From Cyclobacterium amurskyense (lineage in GTDB: Bacteria > Bacteroidota > Bacteroidia > Cytophagales > Cyclobacteriaceae), in contig NZ_CP012040.1 in assembly GCF_001050135.1 (NCBI RefSeq), forward strand, positions 1 to 64,000: DNA of 64,000 nucleotides, in the 5' to 3' direction. Positions within the stretch are counted from its first letter, which is position 1. The number at the start of each line of letters is the position of its first letter. The translations under genes and the position numbers were made by a program. The notes beneath the pieces were generated by a model. The model was not told the DNA's origin, ran no database searches, and saw only the letters and a list, made by a program, of their open reading frames with translations. Below are positions 34,572 to 43,597 of the stretch, one piece after another.

Positions 34572-35660
34572 TTAACTTTCGGGCAATGAGTTTCTTAAAA
34601 ACCGCAGGAAATTACCATGGAATATATTATCAATATCTTCAGAGGAATAGCCTCTTCTATCTAAAATCGCTTCATATTTTTGAAGGTCGGCTATGGAATT
34701 AAGGTCCCAGGGAGATTGCTCGGTACCAAAAATACCATCCAAATCGCTACCTATACCTATGTGTTCGCTATTTCCTGCCAATTGACATATATGGTCCCAA
34801 TGGTCTACCAGATGCTCCAATTTGATATCCAACTGCCAGGGATCTGAAATGGTATCAATAAATCGAATATCCATGGCCCAACAGTCCAACATACCTCCAA
34901 TAACAGCACCACGGTTCACCAGCTTCTTGATTTGTTCATCGGTAAGTTGCCGTTGATTCGGAACAATTTTACGCACATTGTGATGGCTGGCCCAAAGTGG
35001 TCCAGAATACAAGTCCATGGCCTGTTCGAATCCCTGATCCGTCAAATGCGTAACATCTAATATCATTTGGTATCCCTCCATTTTCTGGAGCAATTCTTTA
35101 CCCAATTCAGTAATAGGTCCTTCTGACTTTGTTCCCGGGGCATACCTTCCAGGACCAAAATGTGAAAGCCCTAAAGCCCTTAATCCGTAACCATAGGCTC
35201 TATCTAGATAGCTTGGAGAGACCAAAGAGTCCCCACCTTCAAGGTTGAGCAGGTAGCCTATTGGCTTTGTTTCATCTGGAATAGAATCATCTACCCATAA
35301 GTCCACCATTTCATCCAAATCTTTCCGATTTAAAATCTGCTTCATTTCTCCCTGAGCCTCCATTTCACGGTACCAAGCCAACTGAGCCTGTGTCATAGCC
35401 CATGCTTGTTGAGGAGAATTCCAGCCTGAAAGGGCGGAGTCGGGCGGAGAATATCGGGCCAATTGCGTGGCCACCACTATCCCAATCTTACCTTTTCTAA
35501 GCTCAGGTAAACAAACAGTTCCCCGGCCTCTATCGGGTTTGTCAGGCATGTGCATTTCTGATTGCCTAATTTCCGAAAGTGGTCTACTCAAATCTCTGTT
35601 CCACTCAATGGCATTCATGGACAAGTCCAAATGCGCATCTAGAATCAGTCGTTTACTCAT
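34572..35660 (-). CDS. Peptidase M19 (renal dipeptidase family)
   Basis: A 362-residue M19 dipeptidase with zinc ligands DAHLDLS (His 10, Asp 12), the bridging Glu in LLNLEGGDS, His residues in LSHFGPG and ASHHNV, and the Asp in GIGSDLDG. M19 enzymes cleave dipeptides, including those with D-amino acids, and some act on other amides. No signal peptide is seen, so it acts in the cytoplasm. The start overlaps the RidA stop by 4 bp, placing it firmly in the catabolic operon. Confidence 0.92.
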   Translation of the reverse strand: MSKRLILDAHLDLSMNAIEWNRDLSRPLSEIRQSEMHMPDKPDRGRGTVCLPELRKGKIGIVVATQLARYSPPDSALSGWNSPQQAWAMTQAQLAWYREMEAQGEMKQILNRKDLDEMVDLWVDDSIPDETKPIGYLLNLEGGDSLVSPSYLDRAYGYGLRALGLSHFGPGRYAPGTKSEGPITELGKELLQKMEGYQMILDVTHLTDQGFEQAMDLYSGPLWASHHNVRKIVPNQRQLTDEQIKKLVNRGAVIGGMLDCWAMDIRFIDTISDPWQLDIKLEHLVDHWDHICQLAGNSEHIGIGSDLDGIFGTEQSPWDLNSIADLQKYEAILDRRGYSSEDIDNIFHGNFLRFLRNSLPES

Positions 35661-36046
35661 TTCAAGGTGGGTATTTTGGCGATACAGTCTATTTCCACCT
35701 TAAGGTTTTCCGCCAATACCGATTGTACCGTGATGCGGGCAGGTTTGGTGTTTTTGAAGAAACTTGCGTACACTTTATTGTATCGGTCAAATTCAGAAAT
35801 ATCAGACAAATGAACGGTACACTTTACCACATTGTCCATTGTCCCACCTGCAGCTTCAATAATGGCTTTAATATTTTCAAGTGTTCTTTGGGTCTCTTCT
35901 TCAATGGTTCCCAATTTGAATTCCGAGGTTTCGAAATCCACCGATGCTTGTCCTGATACGAATAAAAAACCATCCGTTAAAATAGCGTCAGAATAAGCGC
36001 CTGTATCAAAACTTAAATCTCTCTTAGGGTGTACTATCTTTTTCAT
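35657..36046 (-). CDS. RidA family (YjgF) protein
   Basis: A 129-residue RidA/YjgF/UK114 protein. Recognisable blocks are YSDAILTDGFLFVSGQASVD, ENIKAIIEAAGGTMDNVVKC and the C-terminal PARITVQSVLAENLKVEIDC, which includes the catalytic-type Arg (PAR) and Glu. RidA proteins hydrolyse reactive enamines/imines made by PLP or oxidoreductase enzymes, so an imine intermediate in this pathway is plausible. The ATG at 36046 (MKKIVHPKRD) fits the family; upstream residues do not. It overlaps the M19 gene by 4 bp. Confidence 0.92.
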   Translation of the reverse strand: MKKIVHPKRDLSFDTGAYSDAILTDGFLFVSGQASVDFETSEFKLGTIEEETQRTLENIKAIIEAAGGTMDNVVKCTVHLSDISEFDRYNKVYASFFKNTKPARITVQSVLAENLKVEIDCIAKIPTLK

Positions 36047-36077
36047 TTTAATCTTTTTTAATTGTTTAAATATTTTA

Positions 36078-36884
36078 TTACCAGGCAGTCCATCCACCAT
36101 CCACTACCAAGTTATGACCTGTAATATAAGTGGAAGCATCTGAAAGTAAAAAGGCAACAGCTCCTGCCACTTCATTGGCCTCACCTAATCTTCCTAGAAA
36201 GGTTTTTTGCTCAAGCTTCTTTACAAATCCCGGATAATCTTCTTGTACTTTCTCATTTGGAAATGGCCCTGGAGAAATACTATTGCACCTGATATTTTTT
36301 GCGCCAAATTGCATGGCCAGGTATTTGGTCATCTGAATAATACCTGCTTTCCCAACACCATATTCTATTGGATTTGGTAACATTGGTGGTTCATACATGT
36401 TCTTGTCAGGTGCCTGAATTCCGTACATGCTCCCAAACAGAAGTAGACTTCCTGATGATTTTTCCAACATTTTATCTCCTACAGCTTTTGCAAAAATAAA
36501 AGTGGCTGTTATCCCCGCATGATTTGCTTGATCGAAGTCTGCCCCTTCTAATGCATCAAATGACTTCCCACTAGCCGCATAGGCCATATTGACCATTCCA
36601 TCCGGTATGCCAAGTTGTTTGCAATTCTCCTGCACAAAACCACCAATGGCTTCCGTATCGGCAAGATCAAAACGAGAAGGCTGCAATAACGGACCCAATT
36701 TGGCTTCATCGGCAAAGGCAAAAGCCCTGTCTTCCTTATCAATGCACAAAATCCTGGCTCCTTGAGCGCAAAGCAGTCTCACCACTGCTTGTCCCAAATA
36801 TCCAGCACCACCAGCCACCCAAATTGTTTTCCCTTCTAGGGAAAAAGGTGATTTTATGGCACTATAAATATTTGGATCAGGCAT
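36078..36884 (-). CDS. SDR family oxidoreductase (canonical active site)
   Basis: A 268-residue classical SDR: WVAGGAGYLGQAVVRLL cofactor motif (residues 22-38), Ser in LLLFGSMYG, catalytic Tyr 175 and Lys 179 (IEYGVGKAG), and the C-terminal NLVVDGGWTAW. The substrate is unknown. It is the second of two adjacent SDRs, and the starts and stops overlap by 8 bp. The pair may act on successive carbinols or form a hetero-oligomer. Confidence 0.92.
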   Translation of the reverse strand: MPDPNIYSAIKSPFSLEGKTIWVAGGAGYLGQAVVRLLCAQGARILCIDKEDRAFAFADEAKLGPLLQPSRFDLADTEAIGGFVQENCKQLGIPDGMVNMAYAASGKSFDALEGADFDQANHAGITATFIFAKAVGDKMLEKSSGSLLLFGSMYGIQAPDKNMYEPPMLPNPIEYGVGKAGIIQMTKYLAMQFGAKNIRCNSISPGPFPNEKVQEDYPGFVKKLEQKTFLGRLGEANEVAGAVAFLLSDASTYITGHNLVVDGGWTAW

Positions 36885-37653
36885 TTAAACCTCCATCCAT
36901 TAAAATGTTTTCACCATTTATATAGGCGCCAGCTTCAGAAGCTAGCAAAACAGCTAACCCTTTTATGTCGTCATTATTGGCCATCCGCTTCATTGGTACT
37001 TTTTTGTTATAATTTTCAACAAATTTCTCAGGCTGGTTATTGAACAACCCACCCGGAGAAATACAATTGAAGCGAATATTTTTACCAGCATTCATTTTGG
37101 CCATAAAGCGAGTAAGATTAATCATACCAGCGTTGTGGAAGAAATAATCTGGTGGTAAATCTCCCATACTGGTGCCATCGTAATTGGACAAATCAGGGCC
37201 TTTCATGCCCATCATCGAACTAATATTGATCACTGCTCCTCCTCCACTTTCAATGATGAGGTCAGACATGGACTTTAACAAATCCCACATTCCTGTAGCA
37301 TTTACTCGCATTGATTCATCGAAATCCGACAAAGGTGCATTGTACCCCTTCATTGGTCTGGAAACGGCATTGTTAACAAACACATGCAATTTCCCAAACT
37401 TCTCTTTTAGGTTATTGGTAAAGCGATTCACAGACTCAGTTTCTCCCTGATCTACTTCCATAGGGTAAACGTCCAGCCCTTTCTCTTGAAAAAAAACTGC
37501 TGTTTTTTCTGCTGACTTTATGTCCCTGGAGGTAGTAATAACAGTACCACCTGCTTCGGCCAAACCTTCCACCAAACATTTTCCGTATAGACCGGAACCA
37601 CCAGTGACTACAATTATTTTTCCTTTTAAGCTTAGTAATTCTTTAACGTCCAT
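36877..37653 (-). CDS. SDR-like protein with Asn in place of the catalytic Lys
   Basis: A 258-residue SDR-fold protein with intact cofactor motif TGGSGLYGKCLVEGL, VNNAVSR, and Ser in NISSMMG. In the catalytic segment, DYFFHNAGMINL aligned to the usual YxxxK has Tyr 170 but Asn at 174 where Lys is expected. The rest (NILMDGGLNA) is normal. It overlaps the next SDR by 8 bp and the Gfo/Idh gene by 11 bp. It may be a non-catalytic partner of the neighbouring SDR or use another proton relay; both are inference. Confidence 0.9.
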   Translation of the reverse strand: MDVKELLSLKGKIIVVTGGSGLYGKCLVEGLAEAGGTVITTSRDIKSAEKTAVFFQEKGLDVYPMEVDQGETESVNRFTNNLKEKFGKLHVFVNNAVSRPMKGYNAPLSDFDESMRVNATGMWDLLKSMSDLIIESGGGAVINISSMMGMKGPDLSNYDGTSMGDLPPDYFFHNAGMINLTRFMAKMNAGKNIRFNCISPGGLFNNQPEKFVENYNKKVPMKRMANNDDIKGLAVLLASEAGAYINGENILMDGGLNA

Positions 37654-38575
37654 GTTTTTCTAAATTAACAACCTTCCCACCATTTTCAAAACTTTCTTTT
37701 GCTCCTATCACTACTTGCATGATGGCTGCGGTTTTTGCAAAATCTAAATAAGGCTTCTCTTCCTTTAGGGCATCAATAAATACAATTAGATTGTCCCTAA
37801 ACATGGAATAAGAATTTTGAATATCTGCGATTTTCCAGCCATTTTCACCAAAAAAGCTGAGTTGAAAAGTCCCACATATATCCTTGAATAGATGTACAGT
37901 TGCTTTTATTCCATTTTCAAAAGTAACCAATACAATATCCTCATCAACTTCCCCAATATGCTGCACCTTCACGGGCTTTGGATCATCTAGTGTACTAAAT
38001 AGTGCTTCCAGAAGATGTACACCATACTTTTTCCAGTCTTTTTTACCTACAGCAGTGACCAAATGAATTTTTCCCAACGATTTAATGCCTGTTTTCACGG
38101 TTCGACATTCCTGCGAATAACGCATCGAAGAACATGACATGAAATCTTTTCCTAAATGGTGTTGTTGAATAAAATAATCAAGATCCTCCTTAGAATAGGC
38201 CAAAGGCTTGTCAATAAAAAGAGGTACTCCAGCATCCAGAAAAGGCTTGGCCATTCCTACATGGTTTTCAGGATCATCTCTACCTAAGATAACCGCATCC
38301 ACCTCGCCAATCATGTCCTCAAGTTTGTCCACAACAAAAGGAATTCCAGCATTTTTCGCAATGCTCTGGCTAATCTCAGCATTCTGGCTCCACACATGAC
38401 TAACCGAAGCCCCGGGAATACCCAGGGTATCTATATTGGCTTGAAGGTAATCTGACACGGCCGGATAACCAATGGCGCTGATAAGCTCGCCATCAAATGT
38501 TCCATTAATGATTGAAGACCAGGAATAGGGATGGGCATTTCCCGGACTCATTCCTATCATTCCTATTTTTAACAT
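37643..38575 (-). CDS. Gfo/Idh/MocA family oxidoreductase
   Basis: A 310-residue NAD(P)-dependent dehydrogenase of the glucose-fructose oxidoreductase/inositol dehydrogenase family. The N-terminal Rossmann motif is an atypical IGMIGMSPGNAHPYS. The catalytic Lys lies in LFIDKPLA, equivalent to the EKP motif. The alpha/beta C-terminal domain starts near residue 125. Such enzymes oxidise sugar or polyol hydroxyls, sometimes as the first step of a 3-keto pathway. It overlaps the following SDR by 11 bp and lies 115 bp from the aldo/keto reductase gene, the largest gap in the cluster. Confidence 0.9.
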   Translation of the reverse strand: MLKIGMIGMSPGNAHPYSWSSIINGTFDGELISAIGYPAVSDYLQANIDTLGIPGASVSHVWSQNAEISQSIAKNAGIPFVVDKLEDMIGEVDAVILGRDDPENHVGMAKPFLDAGVPLFIDKPLAYSKEDLDYFIQQHHLGKDFMSCSSMRYSQECRTVKTGIKSLGKIHLVTAVGKKDWKKYGVHLLEALFSTLDDPKPVKVQHIGEVDEDIVLVTFENGIKATVHLFKDICGTFQLSFFGENGWKIADIQNSYSMFRDNLIVFIDALKEEKPYLDFAKTAAIMQVVIGAKESFENGGKVVNLEKHGR

Positions 38576-38690
38576 ATGATTTTTGTTAGTAGTTAACTTG
38601 GTTCATTATTTAGTCCACGACTCTGTCAATTCACAACTTATCCATTAAAGGAATCACTCCCTTAGACATGTTAGAGAAGGCTATTTCAGA

Positions 38691-39638
38691 TTAAAGCCAG
38701 CCCATCCTGTCCCACTTGGGTATATCGATAAATTCCGGATCAGGAAAAGGAATGGCCCCAGCAAGTAACTTTTCACTCAAACTGGGTAATTCGGCTGTTT
38801 CCAATGCTTTTTCTAAATAAATCGGTTTATCTATACCAACCAACACAGAAGATATATTGGATTGGTCTAGGACAAACCTTGTTGCATATTCCGGCAATGT
38901 AAGTCCTTCTTCCTCAGCAAGCATCGCGTATTTTGATATGTGTTTTTCAATTTCAGCCAAAGGTTCTTTAAGGTTTTTCCCACGATCACTAAGCATTCCT
39001 CTTAGCAAAACAGAGCGTACTACAAGACCAATTCCTTTAGCCGCACCTAGTTCAAAAATTTCTCCCTGACGCTGATCCAGTAAATTATAGGGTAACTGGA
39101 TTACTTCATAAATCCCTGAGTTGATAGCAGTTTTTGATTCCTCCACTGAATAAGTAGAAGCTCCAATTGCCTTAACCAATCCTGCTTTTTTCAGATCCTC
39201 AAAGGTGCGTGAAATTGTTTCGTTATTTAAAATCTCCAGATCTGCCTGATGCAACATCAACACATCCACTTCATCCATTCTCAATGCCTTCAGACTATTT
39301 TCCAGAGAGTCCCTGATCATTTTGACCAGTTGTGATTCTTCTGGTAAATTCCCTGTAGCATCCCGCAAATGCTGACATTTTGTGCAAATCACGACTTCCT
39401 CACGTCGATGGGCAAAAGCCTCCCCTATTAAGGTTTCGCTTTTTCCATACATTCTTGCAGTATCATAAAAATTCACACCACGGTCCAATGCTAGATGAAG
39501 CAGAGAAATTGCCTCACTTTCCTGCAACATGTCATTTTCCGAGTGGATACCAGGCCCATAAGGTAGTCCTATTTCCACTCCTCCAAAAGCAATGGAAGAT
39601 ACTTCCAATCCTGTATTTCCTAAGGTTTTACGGTTCAT
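38691..39638 (-). CDS. Aldo/keto reductase
   Basis: A 315-residue AKR with the tetrad visible: Asp and Tyr in FYDTARMYGKSE, Lys in VVICTKCQ, His in LMLHQADL. The C-terminal TRFVLDQSNISSVLVG is the family cofactor segment. Sequence style is close to sugar-related AKRs such as L-fucose/D-threo-aldose dehydrogenases (IAFGGVEIGLPYGPG), which supports a sugar substrate. Its start overlaps the aldolase gene stop by 4 bp. Confidence 0.92.
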   Translation of the reverse strand: MNRKTLGNTGLEVSSIAFGGVEIGLPYGPGIHSENDMLQESEAISLLHLALDRGVNFYDTARMYGKSETLIGEAFAHRREEVVICTKCQHLRDATGNLPEESQLVKMIRDSLENSLKALRMDEVDVLMLHQADLEILNNETISRTFEDLKKAGLVKAIGASTYSVEESKTAINSGIYEVIQLPYNLLDQRQGEIFELGAAKGIGLVVRSVLLRGMLSDRGKNLKEPLAEIEKHISKYAMLAEEEGLTLPEYATRFVLDQSNISSVLVGIDKPIYLEKALETAELPSLSEKLLAGAIPFPDPEFIDIPKWDRMGWL

Positions 39639-40462
39639 TTTTTTGTATCGTAATAACCCTTGTCAATATCATTAACCTCAGGTCCCTCTTGAAAACCTGT
39701 CACTAGATCACTACAATATTGGGTCAATGTCAAAACATCAGCACCAATACTCATAAACTGATAGCCCATTTTTTGGTATTCAGCAACTTTGGTCAATGGA
39801 CCCGTGGTGCCTGCAAATTTCCCATATTTCCTGGCTACTTCCACCACCTTCTGCCTTGCCTCCTTAATTTTGGGATGATCCATATCTCCTGGAACTCCTA
39901 TGGCCTGGCTGAAATCTCCAGGGCCGAAAAACAACATGTCAAACCCATCCAACTGTGCTATGGCTTCCAAATCCTCCAAAGGTTCTGGATCTTCAATCTG
40001 AAAAATCACAAAACGCTTTTGATTGGCATCCCGAAGGTAATCTTTGAAATTACCAGCAGCATAGCCACCATCTGCATTCCCTCCATCAATGGCTCTCTTG
40101 CCGATGGGATGAAAACGCGTCATTTCAATTACCTTCTTGGCATCTTCCAGGCTCATAATATGGGGCACCATGATACCACTGGCATCCAATTCCAATGGCT
40201 TTACATAATCGCTATAACTCCCTCTGGGAACCCTTACTAGCGTATCTTTATTTTGAGATTTGGCAGCCCAAATCTGAGAAGCCAAAATAGACCAATCCTG
40301 ACCGATATGTTCCTGATCCAACCACAAGCAGTCAAACCCTGCCTGCGCAGCAATTTCCACTACCCGAGCATCTGCCAGGTTTACCTTAAAAGAACAAACG
40401 TTTTCTCCCGCCCTTAATTTATTAAGGACCAGGCTTTCTCTCATTTTTATAGTCATATTCAT
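39635..40462 (-). CDS. HpcH/HpaI family class II aldolase
   Basis: A 275-residue metal-dependent aldolase of the HpcH/HpaI family, which splits 2-keto-3-deoxy sugar acids or related diacids into pyruvate and an aldehyde. Visible motifs are FDCLWLDQEHIGQD, VRVPRG, IMVPHI, the metal Glu in FQIEDPEPL, and FFGPGDFSQAIG with the metal Asp. It is the first gene of the cluster running to 33177. The ATG at 40462 (MNMTIKMRESL) is preferred; the frame extends to a GTG at 40489. A 13-bp palindrome lies 32 bp upstream. Confidence 0.92.
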   Translation of the reverse strand: MNMTIKMRESLVLNKLRAGENVCSFKVNLADARVVEIAAQAGFDCLWLDQEHIGQDWSILASQIWAAKSQNKDTLVRVPRGSYSDYVKPLELDASGIMVPHIMSLEDAKKVIEMTRFHPIGKRAIDGGNADGGYAAGNFKDYLRDANQKRFVIFQIEDPEPLEDLEAIAQLDGFDMLFFGPGDFSQAIGVPGDMDHPKIKEARQKVVEVARKYGKFAGTTGPLTKVAEYQKMGYQFMSIGADVLTLTQYCSDLVTGFQEGPEVNDIDKGYYDTKK

Positions 40463-40493
40463 TTTTTTCTTGATCAAATATACCACCACTCAC

Positions 40494-40506
40494 ATAGAGA
40501 CTCTAT
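40494..40506. promoter_or_regulatory. 13-bp palindrome ATAGAG-A-CTCTAT, operator candidate
   Basis: A perfect 6-bp inverted repeat around a single base, 32 bp before the aldolase ATG that heads the eight-gene catabolic cluster. Position suggests an operator for a substrate-responsive repressor; no regulator gene is adjacent. Confidence 0.4.
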
Positions 40507-40739
40507 TACTTTTATTTTAAATAATGATACTATTTTTCGAAATTGGGAGAGAGGTATTTTTAGGGTAATAAAAATCGTTGTCAGAAAACTCAGGGTAAAT
40601 ACCAATTTACCATAGCTAAACCAGAAATACTGCTTGTATCCAATAGTCAAGGAATTTGCTCAATTTCAAACCATCGCCTTGCCTTTTCAAAATCCTCTTA
40701 TCTGGTATTTAATAGATGGAAGTACACATAGCCTGATAC

Positions 40740-40765
40740 TTTAAACCCGAAATATGCAATAGACC
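40740..40765 (-). repeat. Fragment of dispersed TIR element (one terminus)
   Basis: TTTAAACCCGAAATATGCAA and the next few bases match, in reverse orientation, the right terminus of copies A-D. The rest of the element is absent, so this is a solo end or a decayed copy. Confidence 0.7.
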
Positions 40766-40805
40766 TTCTATCCATTATAAGACCCTAAACATATTCCACC
40801 AAACT

Positions 40806-42068
40806 TTAGATAAAGAAGACAGTTGCCAAAGCTGCGAGGACAATCAATAACAGCCCAGGCAAAATCTCTTTCTTAAGAACTTTATGAGCAGTGGTAAATA
40901 CTATTGATGCTTTCACCAGGGTATTGGAAACGGCAGCCAATGAAATAGCTCGTATGGCGACATCTGGATCAACACTTCCAGAAACGCGACTCATTTCTGC
41001 CATCGAAAGGGTTATGGCATCTACATCAGTAAACCCGGCAGCTATAGCCGATAAATAAATACCCTTGTCACCAAAGTTAATCTGAGCAATATTCGCAATA
41101 ACAATAACAGCCGCATAAAGACCTCCAAAAATTAGTGATTTTTTCAAGGAAAATGGTTTTTCTACTTCAACATTATCCGCTATGGCTTCATGCTTGCCAT
41201 CTTTATTGTACAAAAACCAACAATACAATCCCCCTGCAATGGCTGCCGAAGTCATAGGTATCCACATGTCTTTTACCAAATTTGTATTGACAACAGCAAC
41301 TTCTGCTACAATGCGGAGAAACATAGTAATCCATGAAACGATTATAGCAACGGCATAGGCTTTGGAAAGTGTGGAATGTCCTTTGCTTAGCGAGGAAAAG
41401 GATAAAGTTACCGCTGTACTAGAAACTAGTCCACCTATAAAACCAGTTAAAACTATTGCTTTTCGGTTAGCAATAAGCTTTTTTAGGAAATACCCAACCA
41501 TTCCAATGGCTGTCACTAAAACAACCATTAACCAGATATTCCTTAATATTAAAACATCAAAGGGAGCAGGTAAAGTAGGTTCATTTGGAAGTATAGGCAG
41601 TACAATGGCTGTCATTAAGCCAAATTTGGCCAAGCTGACAATTTCTTCCCGAGTAAGCATTTTACTAAATTCATGCAGCTTCACTTTAAAAGACAGTAAA
41701 ACCAGAACAATTATTCCCAATGCTACAGCAAGTTCTATTTGACCATAATAGCAAAAAACTCCTATAATTACCGTCAATAATGCAGCTACCTCGGTGGTCA
41801 TTCCAAAGTCTCTTTTATTAACAGTCCCTAAATAGGCGACCACTAAAAAAGCCCCTGTAATAACTATAGGAAGAACAAAGCCCCAAGGTGAATTCATTAA
41901 ATCACCCAACATGGCTGCAGAACAACCTGTAAGCGCAAGCAAAGGGAAGGTTCTAATCCCGCCGAAAAGGAATTGTTGTGCCTCATCGGACTTTTTAAAT
42001 TCACGTTCCATCCCAATTAGCAAGCCAATAGCCAGTGCCACACCAAAATGGTAAAATAGTTCACCCAT
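40806..42068 (-). CDS. MgtC/SapB family membrane protein with DUF4010
   Basis: A 420-residue membrane protein with about 12 helices. The N-terminal third is MgtC/SapB-like (GLLIGMEREFKK, GGIRTFPLLALTG, FGMTTEVAALLTVIIG) and the C-terminal part is DUF4010 (FIGGLVSSTAVTLSFSSLSK, AAGFTDVDAITLSMAEMSR). MgtC proteins are linked to magnesium homeostasis and ATP synthase control; the function of this fused form is not known. It starts 44 bp after the mannitol-dehydrogenase-type gene on the same strand. Confidence 0.9.
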   Translation of the reverse strand: MGELFYHFGVALAIGLLIGMEREFKKSDEAQQFLFGGIRTFPLLALTGCSAAMLGDLMNSPWGFVLPIVITGAFLVVAYLGTVNKRDFGMTTEVAALLTVIIGVFCYYGQIELAVALGIIVLVLLSFKVKLHEFSKMLTREEIVSLAKFGLMTAIVLPILPNEPTLPAPFDVLILRNIWLMVVLVTAIGMVGYFLKKLIANRKAIVLTGFIGGLVSSTAVTLSFSSLSKGHSTLSKAYAVAIIVSWITMFLRIVAEVAVVNTNLVKDMWIPMTSAAIAGGLYCWFLYNKDGKHEAIADNVEVEKPFSLKKSLIFGGLYAAVIVIANIAQINFGDKGIYLSAIAAGFTDVDAITLSMAEMSRVSGSVDPDVAIRAISLAAVSNTLVKASIVFTTAHKVLKKEILPGLLLIVLAALATVFFI

Positions 42069-42112
42069 AAATTATTTCTATAAATCGCTGTAAGTCTATT
42101 TTATGACGGCAA

Positions 42113-43597
42113 TTAAATCATGGTTTGCATTAGCGCTTTAATGTTTCCATCCTTGTAAATTTGTTGTACAAAATCTGAATAACATTTAACAAAGCGCTCA
42201 TTTTTACTAAGATCACCAAAAAGGGAATCTTGTTTAATAAAAGCCAGAGTATCAGCTTTGGTCTGTTGGGCTTTTTGTTTTAGTTCAGCAGCCATGGCAT
42301 CAATAATTTCTATTGGCTGACCATTTTTATCTGTACCTTTGTCGCTGTAATAACACCAAGCAGCAATCACCAAAGTGGCATATTGAATGCTTCCTCCTGA
42401 ATCCAAGTTTTCCTGAAGTGTAGCAATCAAAAATTTAGGCAATTTGGCCGAGCTTTCAGAACAGATACGGCTCACACTGTCTTTTATATTGGGATTGGCA
42501 AAACGCTCCTGCAAGCTGTCTTTGTAGGAATTTAAATCTATCCCTTCTAGTTCATCAAGTATTGGTGTGGCTTTCTCATCCATAAATCTCCTCAAATAGG
42601 TAACAAATGTATTGTCTTCCATACAGCCATTGATGGTCTTATGTCCATGGATAGCACCTAAGATACCCAAAACAGAATGTCCTGCATTTAGAAGGCGAAG
42701 CTTCATTTTCTCATAGGGTTTTACATCAGGAACAAATTGAACGCCTCCTTTTTCAAATTCAGGACGCCCATTTGAGAAATTGTCTTCCACCACCCATTGA
42801 ATAAATGGCTCGCAAGTTACCGGCCACTCATCTTTTATACCTACGGATTCCTCTAAATAATCAATATCGGATTGGTTGGTAACCGGGGTAATTCGGTCAA
42901 CCATGCTATTCGGAAAGCACTCCTCTTTTTCAATCCAAAACGCCAGGTCTTTGTCTTGCTTTTGGGCAAAGGAAAGTAACATATCCCTGGCAACATCTCC
43001 ATTGTGCTGAATATTGTCACAGGACATAACGGTGAATGCCGGCAGGCCAGAATCACAACGCTTTTTTAGCGCCGCAGTCAAAAAACCGTAGATGGTTTTA
43101 GGACGTCCAGGATCTTTTAATTCATGTTGAATATCAGGATTCTCAAAGTCAAATTCTCCAGTGGATGGATTAAAATTATATCCACCTTCGGTAATCGTAA
43201 GTGAAACAATTTTGTTGTCATGCTGAGCCATTTTATCTACGACAGGATCCGCACTTTCGATTCCCAGGTTAAAATCAATTATTGAACCTATTACTTGGGG
43301 TTCAATTTTCCCATCAGGATGTTTTACGATTAGGGTGTAAAGCCCATCTTGTTTTCTAAGTACATCATGAATTTTTTGATCACCTTTTCGTAGGCCAATA
43401 CCGCAAATCCCCCATTCAGGGGAAAAGGCTTTTTCCTGGAGTTTATGGGTATAGTAAGCTTGATGGGCCCGATGAAAACCGCCAACACCAACATGCACCA
43501 TGCCTGCTTTCAGTTCATTTCTGGCATAGTTAGGGCTTGGAATACGATTGGCTATAGTTTTTAGGTTATTTTGATTTAGTGCTATAGAATTTTTCAT
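42113..43597 (-). CDS. Mannitol dehydrogenase family polyol/uronate oxidoreductase
   Basis: A 494-residue long-chain polyol dehydrogenase of the mannitol dehydrogenase/fructuronate reductase family. The N-terminal Rossmann part has MVHVGVGGFHRAHQAYYTHK, and AFTVMSCDNIQHNG and NSMVDRITPVT are family motifs. The catalytic Lys-containing block is MKLRLLNAGHSVLGILGAIHG. Mannitol, arabinitol and uronate substrates cannot be told apart here. The ATG at 43597 gives the family N terminus; earlier in-frame residues are antisense to nothing and look untranslated. The start overlaps the transporter stop by 4 bp, so the transporter probably supplies the substrate. Confidence 0.92.
   Translation of the reverse strand: MKNSIALNQNNLKTIANRIPSPNYARNELKAGMVHVGVGGFHRAHQAYYTHKLQEKAFSPEWGICGIGLRKGDQKIHDVLRKQDGLYTLIVKHPDGKIEPQVIGSIIDFNLGIESADPVVDKMAQHDNKIVSLTITEGGYNFNPSTGEFDFENPDIQHELKDPGRPKTIYGFLTAALKKRCDSGLPAFTVMSCDNIQHNGDVARDMLLSFAQKQDKDLAFWIEKEECFPNSMVDRITPVTNQSDIDYLEESVGIKDEWPVTCEPFIQWVVEDNFSNGRPEFEKGGVQFVPDVKPYEKMKLRLLNAGHSVLGILGAIHGHKTINGCMEDNTFVTYLRRFMDEKATPILDELEGIDLNSYKDSLQERFANPNIKDSVSRICSESSAKLPKFLIATLQENLDSGGSIQYATLVIAAWCYYSDKGTDKNGQPIEIIDAMAAELKQKAQQTKADTLAFIKQDSLFGDLSKNERFVKCYSDFVQQIYKDGNIKALMQTMI

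Larger units (their letters stand above)
40463..40805. other. Gap upstream of the aldolase cluster
   Basis: About 340 bp between the aldolase start and the 3' end of the MgtC/DUF4010 gene. It holds the ATAGAG-A-CTCTAT palindrome and a terminal fragment of the dispersed element. No coding frame was recognised. Confidence 0.5.

Noticed and set aside
39719..40240. 173-codon open frame opposite the aldolase gene
   Set aside because: Antisense to a well-supported aldolase and without recognisable motifs.
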